64,000 bases of DNA from Aphrophora alni (taxonomy: Eukaryota; Arthropoda; Insecta; Hemiptera; Aphrophoridae), in the NCBI GenBank assembly GCA_963513935.1, contig OY740770.1:85409267-85473266 (forward strand). Reading direction: 5' to 3'. Both the position numbers and the translations under genes were made by a program. Positions 39,387 to 52,123 of this stretch are shown piece after piece. The notes under the pieces were generated by a model that was not told the origin of the DNA, did not search any database, and worked only from the letters and a program-made list of their open reading frames with translations. The first letter of the stretch is position 1. Each line of letters begins with the position of its first letter.

Positions 39387-39720
39387 GTGTTACTCAACCC
39401 CTATTTCTGGTGTTTTACAGGGGATATCTTAAAAACTAAGGGAGGTACAGTTTTAGGACCAGTTTTATTCGATTTTTCAGCTCAAAAACTATAAGAAATC
39501 TCTGAATTTGGCCCTTCATTTGCCTTCTCAGAATTTAAGGAAGTCTTCATTTCACCCAAGGTACTAAATTTTGGGCGAAATCTTTCGCTAGCCGTAACTC
39601 GCTAACTAAGCAATTCCGGACCTATGTTTATATGAACTTTTTTCATTATTTTTACTAGTAGAATGTGAGCTGTATAAGTATGGAGATAACTTCGTGAATC
39701 ACCCTGTATATAGGCTATCT
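39387..39720 (-). repeat. Probable terminal fragment of another DNA transposon
   Basis: Read on the minus strand from 39716 it begins TATACAGGGTGATTCACGAA, a CAGGGTG-type end after a TA, as seen in insect Tc1/mariner-like elements and their non-autonomous relatives. No matching inverted end was found on the left of 37696, so it may be one end of an older element into which the 1.7-kb transposon jumped. Family unknown. Confidence 0.4.
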
Positions 39721-39732
39721 TATAAATATTTA

Positions 39733-39735
<3 letters not shown>

Positions 39736-39762
<27 letters not shown>
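39736..39762. repeat. (AT)n microsatellite
   Basis: AT run of about 27 bp. Confidence 0.85.
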
Positions 39763-39767
<5 letters not shown>

Positions 39768-41841
39768 ATAACTTTGTAATATTTCAAAATGAGAATTAAT
39801 TAATAACTACAAAATTGGGGAAAACACAAGTTTTATCTCCTTCATAATAAATATCCCGGAAGATACGTTCTTCTTCTGCATTAATTTCTCCCTTTTTTTT
39901 AGACCGTGCCCAATAAACAAAAATGTCTACGTTCCTAAAACTCTTTATCTTATTTACTGTTAAAAACATATATTGAGTATGTGATATTTAGCTGACAGAT
40001 TGTATTTATATATAATATTGCAATAGTTGAGAGTTTCGATGTTTAAAATGTAACTTTATATAAACAAATAAAAAAAATGATATTTTATATTTTGTGGGAT
40101 TTTATAAGATTATTCCTTTTACATATATATTATAATAAGTTTTATTTTATTTTTTTTTATAGCTCAATTAATTTATAACAACGATTTTCAATAATATTTA
40201 TTTGTATTTTGAATTATTAATAACTTTGAACTTGTTGTCCAGAAAAGTGAGAGAAATACTATTTTACATTAGTAAAAGACATTGGAATGCCTATTTTAAA
40301 ACGAGATCTAATTATTCTTCGTGATGAATTTTTATTTTTTTTACTGATTTTATTTTTGTACAACAATAGAATGACAAAAAATGTAACAACTATAAAACGT
40401 TTAACATAATATCAGATATATTTTAATATTCGTAATAGAAAATCATTTCATCCACACAAGTGGCTATATTTTATAATAATTTAAAACCTAAAAACATTAG
40501 TCGTATTTGTAAGCATCGGGTGTTTTCTTAAACGTTTCATGTTAAATTGAAAAGTAAATCTATCTACAAAAATAATACAAATAAATAGACAGTTTTAAGT
40601 TGTTAAAGGTTAAGAGATTATCGTAATATTTATTTATCAATTGTCTTTCACTTTACGAGAGTGAAGTTTTATGTTTATATTGAATCAGTTCCAATTACTT
40701 CCTTCTTAGTAATTGTCTATGATTTTGAATTACCTTTTTTCAACTGAAATCTAATCATTAATTACAACACCTACTCTCCTATGGACCCCAAAACGTTTAA
40801 TTTTTGGAAGCTAATTGTCAAGTTATTGTGTAATGAAATTTTGTTTATCATATACATATTCAATTAAGTATTCTTGCGACATTTGGAACAAAAAGTTCTG
40901 TGCGAATGATTCACCATTAATAAAACGTGAAGGTTTTGAGTACATAGCTACATTCATTATTCCTAATAAATATACCTCAAGATAAATCAAAAACCTAATG
41001 TTGAAATTATTTGATTTAAAAAAAAACATTCATTTACTAATCGGATATGAATTTAAAAGTGTCAAATAATGATTAAATAATATATTTTGGGCGATTTTTC
41101 ACAGTTTATGTTGAAAATTAGTCCATTAGAAACCGAGTAATGTTATTACTTTAAACACTGTGCAGAGTAAAAGTTATGTATTGTAAAATTATATATTCAA
41201 ATTGTAAAATATGCCTAGATGAAAAGCCTATGAATGTGAGCCCCCTCCTCCAAAAGGCATTAAAAATGTTATGAAGAAAAGCATAAACAGTGCTACCAAA
41301 TATTTACTGATAACTTAGCCGTCTTAGGTTATATTACGTTTTTCAGATGTTCAGGACTTATGTGCCATTCAGCTTATGGAATCCATTATTTATAAAATGA
41401 TACGTCATGATGTTTTAAACACACATCATTATGGGGACAGGCGCTGGTATCAATGGTAACATCACGATAATATTATTAGTTTCTTTTTTCTTTAACAGGA
41501 TTTTTTCAATTCCGTGTAAACTCTTGAACATACTTTTTTTACAAGAGATTTATTTAATACACATACGCTAAATTAAACCAACAAATCATCATTAATGTAT
41601 GTAAATATTGAATGCCTAAAGATTGATTACACCATTTATTATAAATGACTGGAACTATAATTCATAATGGCAATCATGCAAGTTTATAAAATTATCCGGT
41701 AACATAAAAGCATTACACTCTCTACATAGGTTTGCAATTAATTATTTCTCACAAAAATAATTACACTATTATTCGGTAATACAATTTACATTATAGTTAT
41801 CAAAGTTTGATTACCTCCAATAGTATGTAGATTGTTCATAT
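39763..41841. other. AT-rich non-coding DNA, nothing recognised
   Basis: No gene or clear repeat seen. Confidence 0.6.
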
Positions 41842-43179
41842 TGTTACCATAGATTGATTTAATTTTTTTAATATTTAAGAATTATTGGAACCAGTTTGGT
41901 AACATATTTAAAAAAAATAAAACGAAGCAATTCATTAACAGTGCTGAAATTTATTAACATTGAATTAAATTAACCATTCACAAAAAAGTAAATACCAGCT
42001 CAAGATTACTTAACACAAAAGCTTATTAATAAATAAGTTTTCAAAAAAAGATTACATGCCCTTAATGAAAATTTACAATTAATTTTTAATATTTTTCCCC
42101 TCCTTATTCAAACTGTTATAGATGAAATCTTTTAAGAGTAAAAAAAAAGTAAAAGATTTTATTATCAAAATTAAATTTAAGTTCAAAGTGTATATTCAAT
42201 CTAACAAGTTTTCATGATTAAATTACTTATAAATTATTATAATTTTATTTATTAAATTTCTTACATTCTAAGTTGGCCAACTAATATAAAAAAAAATAAC
42301 CAAGAAATTTGTTTATAATATAAGAAAATTAAATTTTTATTGACGTCAATATATATATATTTTTTTATTATTGGAAAATTAACCCCTTTGAGGTCGTGGG
42401 CCGAAAATTTTTGCATATGCTGTCCCATCCAATAATTAATTTTAAAATTAGTACATGTGGTTTCACCAAGAATAATCACTAAGATGAGTTCACTTTATTA
42501 TGCCTTATTTTTCTTTAAAGTTTTTGTTTTATGAAACACAGGTAAAGTTCTTTTCAGATAGTCTGAGACACATTTCAAGAAAAAGATTTTTTTTTATAGT
42601 TGAGCTCTTATGTTCAGGATTGTGTTTGAACTGGTCTTTTGTCCTGACCTTGAACCAGCATAAGCTGCACAAAAAGGCGACTTGTTAAAAGAAGTTTAGA
42701 CAAACTCATACAGGTTTTCTTTTAACAAGACTTTTTACATGTAAAGAAGTTAAGTTTAGAATAGTTAAAAGAAAAATATTTAAATTAATTTAAATCTTAC
42801 TACCTGGAGTTGCGTTTCAAAAGCATGCGAGCTTTTGCTTCAAAGGAAATCATCCAAAGGAACCATTCCGACGATTCACGCACTATACTTGCGAACTTTT
42901 AAATTTTGTACATGATTAACTAATTTTGACTACGAATCCTAGAGAAAAAGCCCGATTCGATGTGATTAAAGAAATTTAACTTGAGTATTACATTATTCGA
43001 CCGACTTTCAGATACGACCGGCCTGTCTACATTGTAGTTACTTCATTGAATGAATTGAAGGTTGAGCAAGGTTAAGGTACAATATCCAGATAATACGATA
43101 TTGTTTTCAAGGTTGCCCAGAAGATGGTAGTATGACACAAGCGAGTCTATTAAAGCATTTAAATTTAATCTGTACTACA
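41842..43179 (-). repeat. Diverged solo LTR related to the Gypsy LTRs
   Basis: Begins TGTTACCATAG and ends GTACTACA, against TGTTACCAGGG and GAATGCTACA in the intact LTRs. Co-linear matches lie between: GGAACCA followed by TTGGTAAC near 41890; GATTACATGCCCTTAATG near 42050; ATTGACGTCAAT near 42340; an AGGTCGTGGGCCGAAA block near 42395; TACCTGGAGTTGCG near 42802; and CCAGAAGATGGTAGTATGAC near 43118. At 1338 bp it is shorter than the 1.95-kb LTRs and far more diverged. No internal retroviral sequence lies next to it, so it reads as a solo LTR of a sister family in the same orientation. No target duplication is evident. Confidence 0.75.
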
Positions 43180-44683
43180 GTTAAATTATAGATCTACAGT
43201 CAGTGGATAATTTAGGCTCCCGTTTCAATATTTTACAATAATATTTTGAAACATAAATTGTTGTAGGTTCAAACTTGATAATCTAATGTTTGTTAGGGTA
43301 CCAAGGGGACACAAAGGTAACCTTAGTTAGTTGAATATAAGAATTGAAAAATAAAATAAAAACTATATAATATTTATAAAATATTTTATCCATATTGTCG
43401 TTGGACGTGCACCTCTTTCTGTATTATTAAAACTTCTATGGTGCAGGGAAACCAACACAAATAATTTACTCTTCACTTCAATTTGAACGTTAAGTGGGGG
43501 TGAAATATGTCAAACAGTTATCCTAATGCTGTAATGGAAATATCTCTTTGTAGAGATAACGATTTATTAACGAACTATCGAGATTATGATATGATATAAA
43601 ATTATCTTTATTTAATATGAATCCGTTTATTATGAACATATTAGATAAATGAATGCAAAATGTACATAAACATTAACAGGAAATTTTGCATTCAATTAAA
43701 AAGTTTAAAAAACTAGAATAGTGATGAAAACTCTCACACCCCAATAGTCTCAAAAACATTTACATCAAGGTTCAGAATAACCTGTTCTATTATAAACAAC
43801 ATATTTTACTACCAAAGTAAATAAATGATACTGCAAATAAACTGAACTCATAAATCACTGCATAAACTATTGAAGCACATCCTACATAGATATTGAAGAC
43901 TGTTTTTGCAGGTTACACACATTCAATATAATTTGTTTTTTGTACCCTAACACAATAATTTGTTATACGCGTCTTATCTTAATGATAGCTACGAACTCTA
44001 TTTTAGTAAAATAATTATTTTAATGTTTCTAATATAAATAATATTATTAAAAAAGATGTTGTATTATTTCCGTTTTTAATGTTGAATCTGCTTGCATGCA
44101 TATATAAGTTAATATTTCTTAATTTTGAGTGGGAAGTTATAATTAATTTTAATGTCCAGTATTAATTGTTTTAATTACGAAAACTGAAATTCTGTCTAGA
44201 AGAGAATTATGTTTCTCACTGAGTTTCAGGGGGGAAATCTATTTTCCACCTTAGTTTAAATAGTATGTAAACTGGTTACAATTCTCTAAATAATAATAAA
44301 ACAACATAAATTCCAGTGAAGATTTTTAATCCGGATAACTGTTTTTGAAATTGTCATTGTTGTGATTATGTAAATAGGAACAAAAAACCTATACTCTACC
44401 TACTTTTTTATGTCTAAACTGAGATAAAATTATTGCCGTCATATGTAAGTTACTTGTAATGAACTAACCGAGAAGGGCATAAGAGCATACAAAGAAATCA
44501 AAGGGAAATCAATACTGTATTGGATGGCTAAAGTAAAAGTAAAAGGCAGTGATTGGTTTAGAATGGGTTGGATAAAAATCCATTTCGTAGTAACATTACT
44601 TTATTTTGATCTGTGATGTCTAATGACTGTAAGAGGTTTTAATATTCGTCTAAAGAAGAAACAACAACACATTATCAACTAGG

Positions 44684-44742
<59 letters not shown>

Positions 44743-46454
44743 GTTTTCCATGTTGTCTTCTAAGAGAAGCATATGAATATCGACTTATTTTTGTAAAACT
44801 TTTTTTTAAATTGAATACGTAATTGAACACTATTAATAAAAGAATTACCATAATCTTGTAGGTAAAAAAATGAAACGATCTTTATATTAACAATGCCAAT
44901 TTTTAATTCAGCGTTAAACGTAGACATAAATAAGTATTGTGAAGTAACAAAATGTTAACACATGTTTTAAATAGACGTTCTCCAAATTTTAATGGTAAGA
45001 ACATACGTTTTAAACGGAATTTCGCAATTCCATGGGAGTAGTAGCACTTAAAAGTAGAGCTTCTGTAACATAGTAAGATCTCCAGTACAGGTGGGACGTC
45101 CAACTTATCACCAACAAAGAAATAAATTGTTTTATTTTGGAAAATAAAACTATATTAATGTTATTGAAATGTCAACTTAAACGATTTTTAATTATGAATA
45201 TCTATTTATAAATTAGAAATTCTCAAAATACATCAAATAACAATATATGTATATGTTTCATATCTTTTTTGGAATGTACAAGATTTGGCTTAATTTACTA
45301 ATGGTGTTTATTATTGAATCGTTTTAGATAGTTTCGTTGTGCTAAAAAAATTAATGATCAATTTGGATAGGGAGTGGATTTTCCTCTCTTACTGTATTCA
45401 AAATCCTTGTCAGAATTTCGCTAAAATAGTTTTCCCTCAGAAGATAAACATAAAACACAATATAACAATATATTAATAATATAACTGTTTACATTAATAT
45501 ATACAGACAGTTAATTTACAATATACTAATGCAGTTCTAATATTTAGTTAAATGTTCATATTTTACTACAATCTTATATTCCACCCGTTTGAAAAATTGC
45601 TCCAGTATATCTTAAGAATATAAACTATATTAATAGTTATCTAACAAAAACTATTTAGTAGAATTTCTGTGAAAAAGGAGGTTATATATATTTAAATGCT
45701 ATTAATATTTATCTCTAATGACATCCAAATTTACATATTGAAATCTTAAAATAAATTAAATCTAAAAGCATAAGTTAGTTTTTGTTTGTTAATAATTTTA
45801 TTATGTCTTTAAAAATAATTCTAATCGCTCTGTATATGTATAAAAGAAAACATTTACAATAAAAGAGATTATTTGAAGGTTCTTTTATTACATTATTAGT
45901 ATTACGTAAGAGGCAAACACTGAAAGAAAACAAATATCTTTAAAATACTTAACTTTTATACATATAGAAATCTACCAATCCCTCATTTCCCCGTTAATTT
46001 TAAACACTTTACAAGAGGAGAGGAGGGCTCTAATTAAATTCCAACTTCCAAATAACTATTTTCTTTGTAAAAACCTCTTTTGATCTGTTACGAGACATTT
46101 TCCTCTCTAATGTGGTCTTCACCATTTTTACTTTATTCAAAGGACAACTTCAAAGTAAATAATATATAAATACAGATAAAAATTAAATAAACGAGGTGAT
46201 GACACAGCATACTTTATGTACATTTAACAATCTATCAAATATTTAGATGTTGTTAAAAACACATAACATAAATATTAGGTTTTAATACCCTTTATTGTCA
46301 AACTTTGAAACTGATCATATTTGTGAATATATTGACTACCTTTTCCATGAACACGTGGCCTTTAAACCTTTAATTTCTGTTGATCAGATTGGGAAATTAA
46401 TAAAAATTCCAATGTTTGAAGAACAAATTATGGTATGACGAATATATTTTGTAA
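43180..46454. other. AT-rich non-coding DNA, no gene recognised
   Basis: Nothing coding seen. Holds an (AT)n tract at 44687. Confidence 0.6.
44687..44742. repeat. (AT)n microsatellite
   Basis: AT run of about 55 bp with one break near 44733. Confidence 0.95.
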
Positions 46455-46541
46455 ATAAATGTTGAGCTTGACTTCTGAAATAATATTAAATAAAATAATT
46501 CGATCACAAGATCTGACAAAAATTGACACAAGATCTACACA
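46455..46541. repeat. Partial copy of the 33.7-kb palindrome arm
   Basis: Matches the outer left arm and flank near 33650-33712: GAGCTTGACTT, then an AATATTA block, AATAAAA, TCGA.CA.AAGATCT and ACAAAAATT. A short direct repeat (ACAAGATCT) occurs inside it. It stops just before an (AT)n tract. Confidence 0.6.
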
Positions 46542-46548
46542 AAAATTG

Positions 46549-46549
<1 letters not shown>

Positions 46550-46593
<44 letters not shown>
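46550..46593. repeat. (AT)n microsatellite
   Basis: AT run of about 44 bp. Confidence 0.95.
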
Positions 46594-46594
<1 letters not shown>

Positions 46595-47174
46595 CATACG
46601 TCGAAAATCGTAATAGTCTCAAATAACAGAAACAATTTTTTTTTTTAATTTGGAGTAACTAATTTACTAATATTGCAACATCTTACATTGTACGTTTAAA
46701 ACTATATAATATCTAATAGTAACTTGCTTCATTGACATACAACAAGTTTAAAGGCACAAAACTATTTTTTAAGACCTGGAAGGTTTTTTTAACATAGATT
46801 AAGACAAACACAAACTATTTACATTATTGTTGAACCATCATAGACTCTTACTGTTTGTCACATTACTTAGTTTGTTGTTGACGTTGTCTACATATCTTCA
46901 ACAACTTTAAATATTACATAATGTTTTAGACGTCCTACATATTATCATATTATATTTGTTATATTATATGTAATATTATATTGTTAATTATATTTTAAAA
47001 TTATAACAACAAATGGAACAGACTTAGGTCCGAATAGAGGAGGACTTTGTATTCGTCGAATATTTTGGATTTACTAATACCCCAATAATAATGTTCTTTT
47101 ACGAGAAATATAAATAAATAAATAGCACATGATAATTAATGGTATAATTTCATATTGCTCATGTCTGAAAGCTG

Positions 47175-47310
47175 CTATAGACAATGCCGTAGTTGGCGGA
47201 ACCTTGGTCGGCACGGCCCATTAAATAATGGAAGTACAAGAAATTCCTTTTAATAAATTATTAATAATGGAATTACACCAAGTACCTACGGTTGGTAATA
47301 TAAGTTAGTT
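47175..47310 (+). mobile_element. 3'-end fragment of a Penelope-like element
   Basis: Co-linear with 24185-24330: both have AATGCC, a short stem (GCCGTAGTTGGC here), a G.AACC box, TGGTCG, a TAAAT block, AATGGAATT and AAGTACC. No coding part remains upstream, as expected for a strongly 5'-truncated copy. The GAAA box reads GGAA here. Confidence 0.65.
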
Positions 47311-48174
47311 ATACCAAATGTTATCTAGTTTATAAGCCGAACCCCCCCCCCCCAACCAAAAACTACCATACTATACAGATACCTAAAAATAGAAGCGTTT
47401 CAGTTATTATTAGCCCAGACAGATAGCGTAATTTGGCGAAATCTTTTTCTGTTTTGAAAGCAAGATTATTTTTTGTTTTGTATTGTAAAATAATCCTTCA
47501 TCAATAAAATTTTATGTTGTGTTTAGATGATATAATTTTTCTCATTAGGTAATTTCCTTTGTTAAATTTAAAACGTAAACAATGCTTCATAAAACCTCGT
47601 TAGGCATAATACATAAAAAAAAATTCTGGAAAAAATATTTGATATAATAGACGTTCTTACATTTTGTGTTAAGTTTCTTTTTATATTCATTACAAACTAT
47701 TGCCAATTATAATAAAGTGTTTAAATTATTTGATGGTTTTGTACAATGTTTGATTATAAAATTATAATCCGGTCTTACAAGGTGATTGTTGAAATATTAA
47801 ATTGGATTACGTATTTTATTGAAGCTTCTATTTCATATTTTACTAAACTAGATTTTCTGTGTTTTGAAAAGCTGTTAATTGGTGATAAAATGTTTGAGTA
47901 TTGCACAGTACTGAAATAGAGTCTTAAATGTGCTTAGTAAGATATATTTCTAGCAGGAATGTCAACTTAAGTAGTAAATAGTATCTATGCTTACGTTTAG
48001 CTGGTAATTTATTAACATCTGTTGCACTTTATGATGCCACTTTAAATACACTTCAGATAATAAGTTTATTAAAAGCAGAACTTCATACACAATCATTAAA
48101 ATGGGGTTTTTATTCTATCACTATTTAAATTACTGCATTTCCCATGTTCTTAGTCTAGTAATACTCTGTTAAAG

Positions 48175-48211
<37 letters not shown>

Positions 48212-51200
48212 AATAATAATAAACCAATTAGAACACACAAGAAATTTAGAATCCGTTCCGAACAAATAATAAAATTTCCAGTAAAATTCAATGCTGTGTC
48301 TGTACAGACAATACATTCTGCACAAAAAAAAAGAAAATAATAATGTCGGATTAACTCAGTAAACGAGTGTGTCTAGTTTAAATAGTAATTATATATAGAT
48401 TGGAAATGAATCATTGGTCACATTTTATAAGTAAATACTCTGATTTTTCTTACCTTTTATTTTTATATTTGTTGTTGTTTTAAAGTTTATTCCTTATTAT
48501 ACTTTACAGGGGTTCTAGAAGAGTTCCGAAGTTTTGTAAATTTAAATTTAACTAGATATTGCAGCTATGAGTTGTCCTTCACCCTGCCGACCTTCTTAAT
48601 TTTATTATTAATATAGGTAAATATTTCTTAATGGTCGTGAAGGGTTGTAACCCTTTGTGGTATAAAATAATTTTTTGATTTATTTTCCAATAATACACGT
48701 GTCGTGTTTTTATATAACATACTAGGTGGATTTTAAGTTTCGTATGTGTAATGTTAATTTATTTCAGATAGCGTAATATATTCAGGTATTTAAATGATTT
48801 TCTAAACAACTGAATAAATATTTAAAATATTGAGATTTAAGGAAAAAAACAACCTCCGATTTAGTTTAGATTAGGAATATAGAGATTGAAAAAAATAATA
48901 AAATAGTAACCATTATAAATCAATATTTTTGCCTTTGAGGTAGTATTAATATAAAATAAAACAAGATGAATCTTTTATATAAATAATACGTTCATTAAAT
49001 CAAACTCAAAGAGAAGGGGTCATAGTCCTCGATACATGTGTTATAGTTTGACTAGTGTATCTAATACATCACTAACAATGACAATATGGTATTTAAAAGG
49101 AATTTTTGTTGATAAATATATTATTTTTGTAAAATTGCGTTCACAGCACTCATTTCGTATAGTTTGTTTAAAATTGTTTAATTCGTATTTACGAACATTA
49201 ACAAAAATCGTAATGTAAAATATTTCCAAAAGACTCTAATCCTTATGATTTATTAATTTGTATCATGTAAACTTCTATAAATATAATACTAAAAAGTTAG
49301 ATGAACAAAACAAACAACAAGTTTTGCTGATTTTTACCTACATATATATGTGTACCAAATCTTAAAGCTGTCCTCGTTACGTCTGTCTGCATATTTGATA
49401 CTTCATGTTGCAAAACGTTTACCCGGTTATTAGCTCTGATTTTTTATTTAATTTCCCTAATTTTTAAGTAAGTTTAAAGCTTGATATCCCTTGGTAATTT
49501 AAAGATAAAGTAAAAGACAAGACAAAGACAACGCAAGTAGAATTTACAGGCATTTCATTATATTATATACATTGATATTCTGTGTTGTATAGCTAAATAA
49601 GTAATGAAACCACACTCTTCATCAGATCTCTAGAGTAACTTATATTATTATAGTATTTCCCTTTTACTATAGTAGAAATAAAACTTTTCAAATATGCTAA
49701 TTTAGCTGTCTAACATTGTGGATTATATTTTTACTTTAAACATCCAAAGAAGATCGTAGAAAACAAAAATTGCATGGTGAGTACAAGGAAATATTTAATT
49801 CAGTGTAAACTCGTTCCTGAAAATCTCAGAATACCTATCAATCAGAATAATATCTATGTATTTTGAAAATGTCGGAAAAATAATAATAACATTGGGTTTT
49901 ATATTTATTAATCAATATTTTGTATTCAAAATAGTGGCTAACTCAATATTAACCAGTAACAAAATTATTTAACAGGATATCAACATTTCAAAATTAATCC
50001 ATTTTTATTTTTCATTTTTCGTATATTATATATACACGTTATATATTTTAGGTTCTTAAATTTATTTAAAAAAAAAATCAAATCAATGACCTCAATATTT
50101 TAAGGAATAAACGTGACCTTAGTTAAATAAATGTGATTTAAGTAACGTGATTATTTAATCTACATTATAATAAAATTAGCCATTTTGATATTTGAGTTAT
50201 TGTATAAATAGTACTCGCTCTAGGATATTGAAACTTGTAGAAGTATATATTGTTTATATCCATACGAGTATATATGTAAGAATATGCTGTTAATAAACTT
50301 ATCTTAAAAGTTAAATGGTTATTGAGTTTAGTAAAAATAAAAACACTGAATTACAATTTCATATTTCAGACATCTGCAAATTTCATGTAAAGAGATGTGG
50401 ACACAAAATTGTTATTTGTAATATGAAATCGAACTGCTATTAAAAAATTTACAAACATATTTTATGTCCGACCAGGTTATAATATAATTACACCTCAAAT
50501 CAATTCTAAATCATTTAATTTGGGGAAGTTAATTTTCCATTGTAAATTATTGTTAATACAGATACAACAAATACATAAATATACAAAGCAAATACTAGGG
50601 ACATAATTATTTCGTCCTGAATTCTTAAAAAACAGATAAATCGTAGAACCCAAATTTTCAAACCATCACATTTTATGGAGTAAAAAATACATTTTGAAAG
50701 AAACTACAATGTAACTACCATACGAGTACAAGTATGTATATGATTTGGTATTAAACATTTTGCCAAACACCACAAATCAATATGGAAATATCATAAATTA
50801 TATTATATTATTTAACAATCACCATTAATAAAATCTTTGTCCCTTTGTTGATGGTTCAGTGCAGAGGCTACTCTGGGGGAGTGAGTAGTTCCAATTCAAA
50901 TATTGATTAAGTTCAAATATTGTTTTTTTTTTCAGTATTTCATTAGCAGTATAGAGATGCAGGGACAGAGGAATCCTAATCAATTGTATGAAAACCGTTC
51001 AAGTTTAAGACTTCAGTCAATAGTTTACGATGATTTTCTGGCTTTTACGTAAGGACACCTACTACAATCAAAAGAGAAATAAAGCAACGGGAACGGAAAG
51101 AGACATTATTGACACGTTTTTATGGAATTGATACTCATTGTATGGTTCTAACTAAATTCATTATATGTATTGTTTAAGACGGATTTCAAAACATAATTTC

Positions 51201-52123
51201 AATTATGAAAATTGCAGCTATATATTTATCTCAAGGCAACAAAAAAAATTAAAAGTGAGAATATGAACATTCAACTAGACAAATAATATTATTGGTTCAT
51301 CAAATGTATTACGCAGGTTTCATTTTTAATTAAAATTGGAACATTTTTTTCAGAAATTTGATATGATTTGTGTTTATAAAATTAATACATTACTTTCAAG
51401 AGGGAGAGTCAGTTGCTGTTATCAAGTAGTAACTTTTTCTATATAAAATTTAAAAAGTGCCCATTTAGTCCAGAAATATTAAAATACCTAAATCTAAGAG
51501 CACTAAAGGAAGACAAAAATTAAAATGTTAGCCAAAGTGGTCAAATAGCTAAAGGTGATCAACAAAAACCATAAGTCAAAGTAACTACGCACTAACATAA
51601 GAAATCACAAAAAAACTAGTTCAAACTAGAATACCCAGGACAATTTTTAATAAAAGGTGTAACTTATGATTTATCTACTGATATACTACATACAGTACTA
51701 CCAAATTAATATTTTATTACGTGACTTCAAAAATCTGGGTGTTAATTTTATTAATACATTCAGAATACATTTTATCGGAAAGACAAAGAATTCAGAAATA
51801 TAAAATAACACTAAAAACAAATTTGTAATTAACAGATAATAATTACTTCTTATGTAATTGTGTATTATACAACCAGTAATTGTACTAGGTAATATTTTAA
51901 CACACAGGACTGTAACGTATAGTGAGGACTTGTGTTAGGTTCCCGAGCACCATCGCCTGAATTCACCTTTCTATATCAAAGTCTTGGGGAATATCAATCC
52001 CTTAATTTAATTTTTCTTATCGTGTCTCTCTGAACCAACACATGTTCCCTTCCAACACTGGTGGTGGAGTATCCAAGGATTAGAAGTCTTTATTTTGTAA
52101 CCCCTTTTCTTCTTTTTATAGGT
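47311..52123. other. AT-rich non-coding DNA up to the Gypsy element
   Basis: No gene recognised. A (TAA)n tract lies at 48178. The last ~200 bp before the LTR (51900-52123) are less AT-rich, but no open frame or motif could be assigned. Confidence 0.6.
48178..48208. repeat. (TAA)n microsatellite
   Basis: About ten TAA units, with a few more after a short break up to 48223. Confidence 0.9.

Noticed and set aside
51900..52123. Less AT-rich stretch before the left LTR, considered as host exon
   Set aside because: No sustained open frame on either strand and no recognisable motif.
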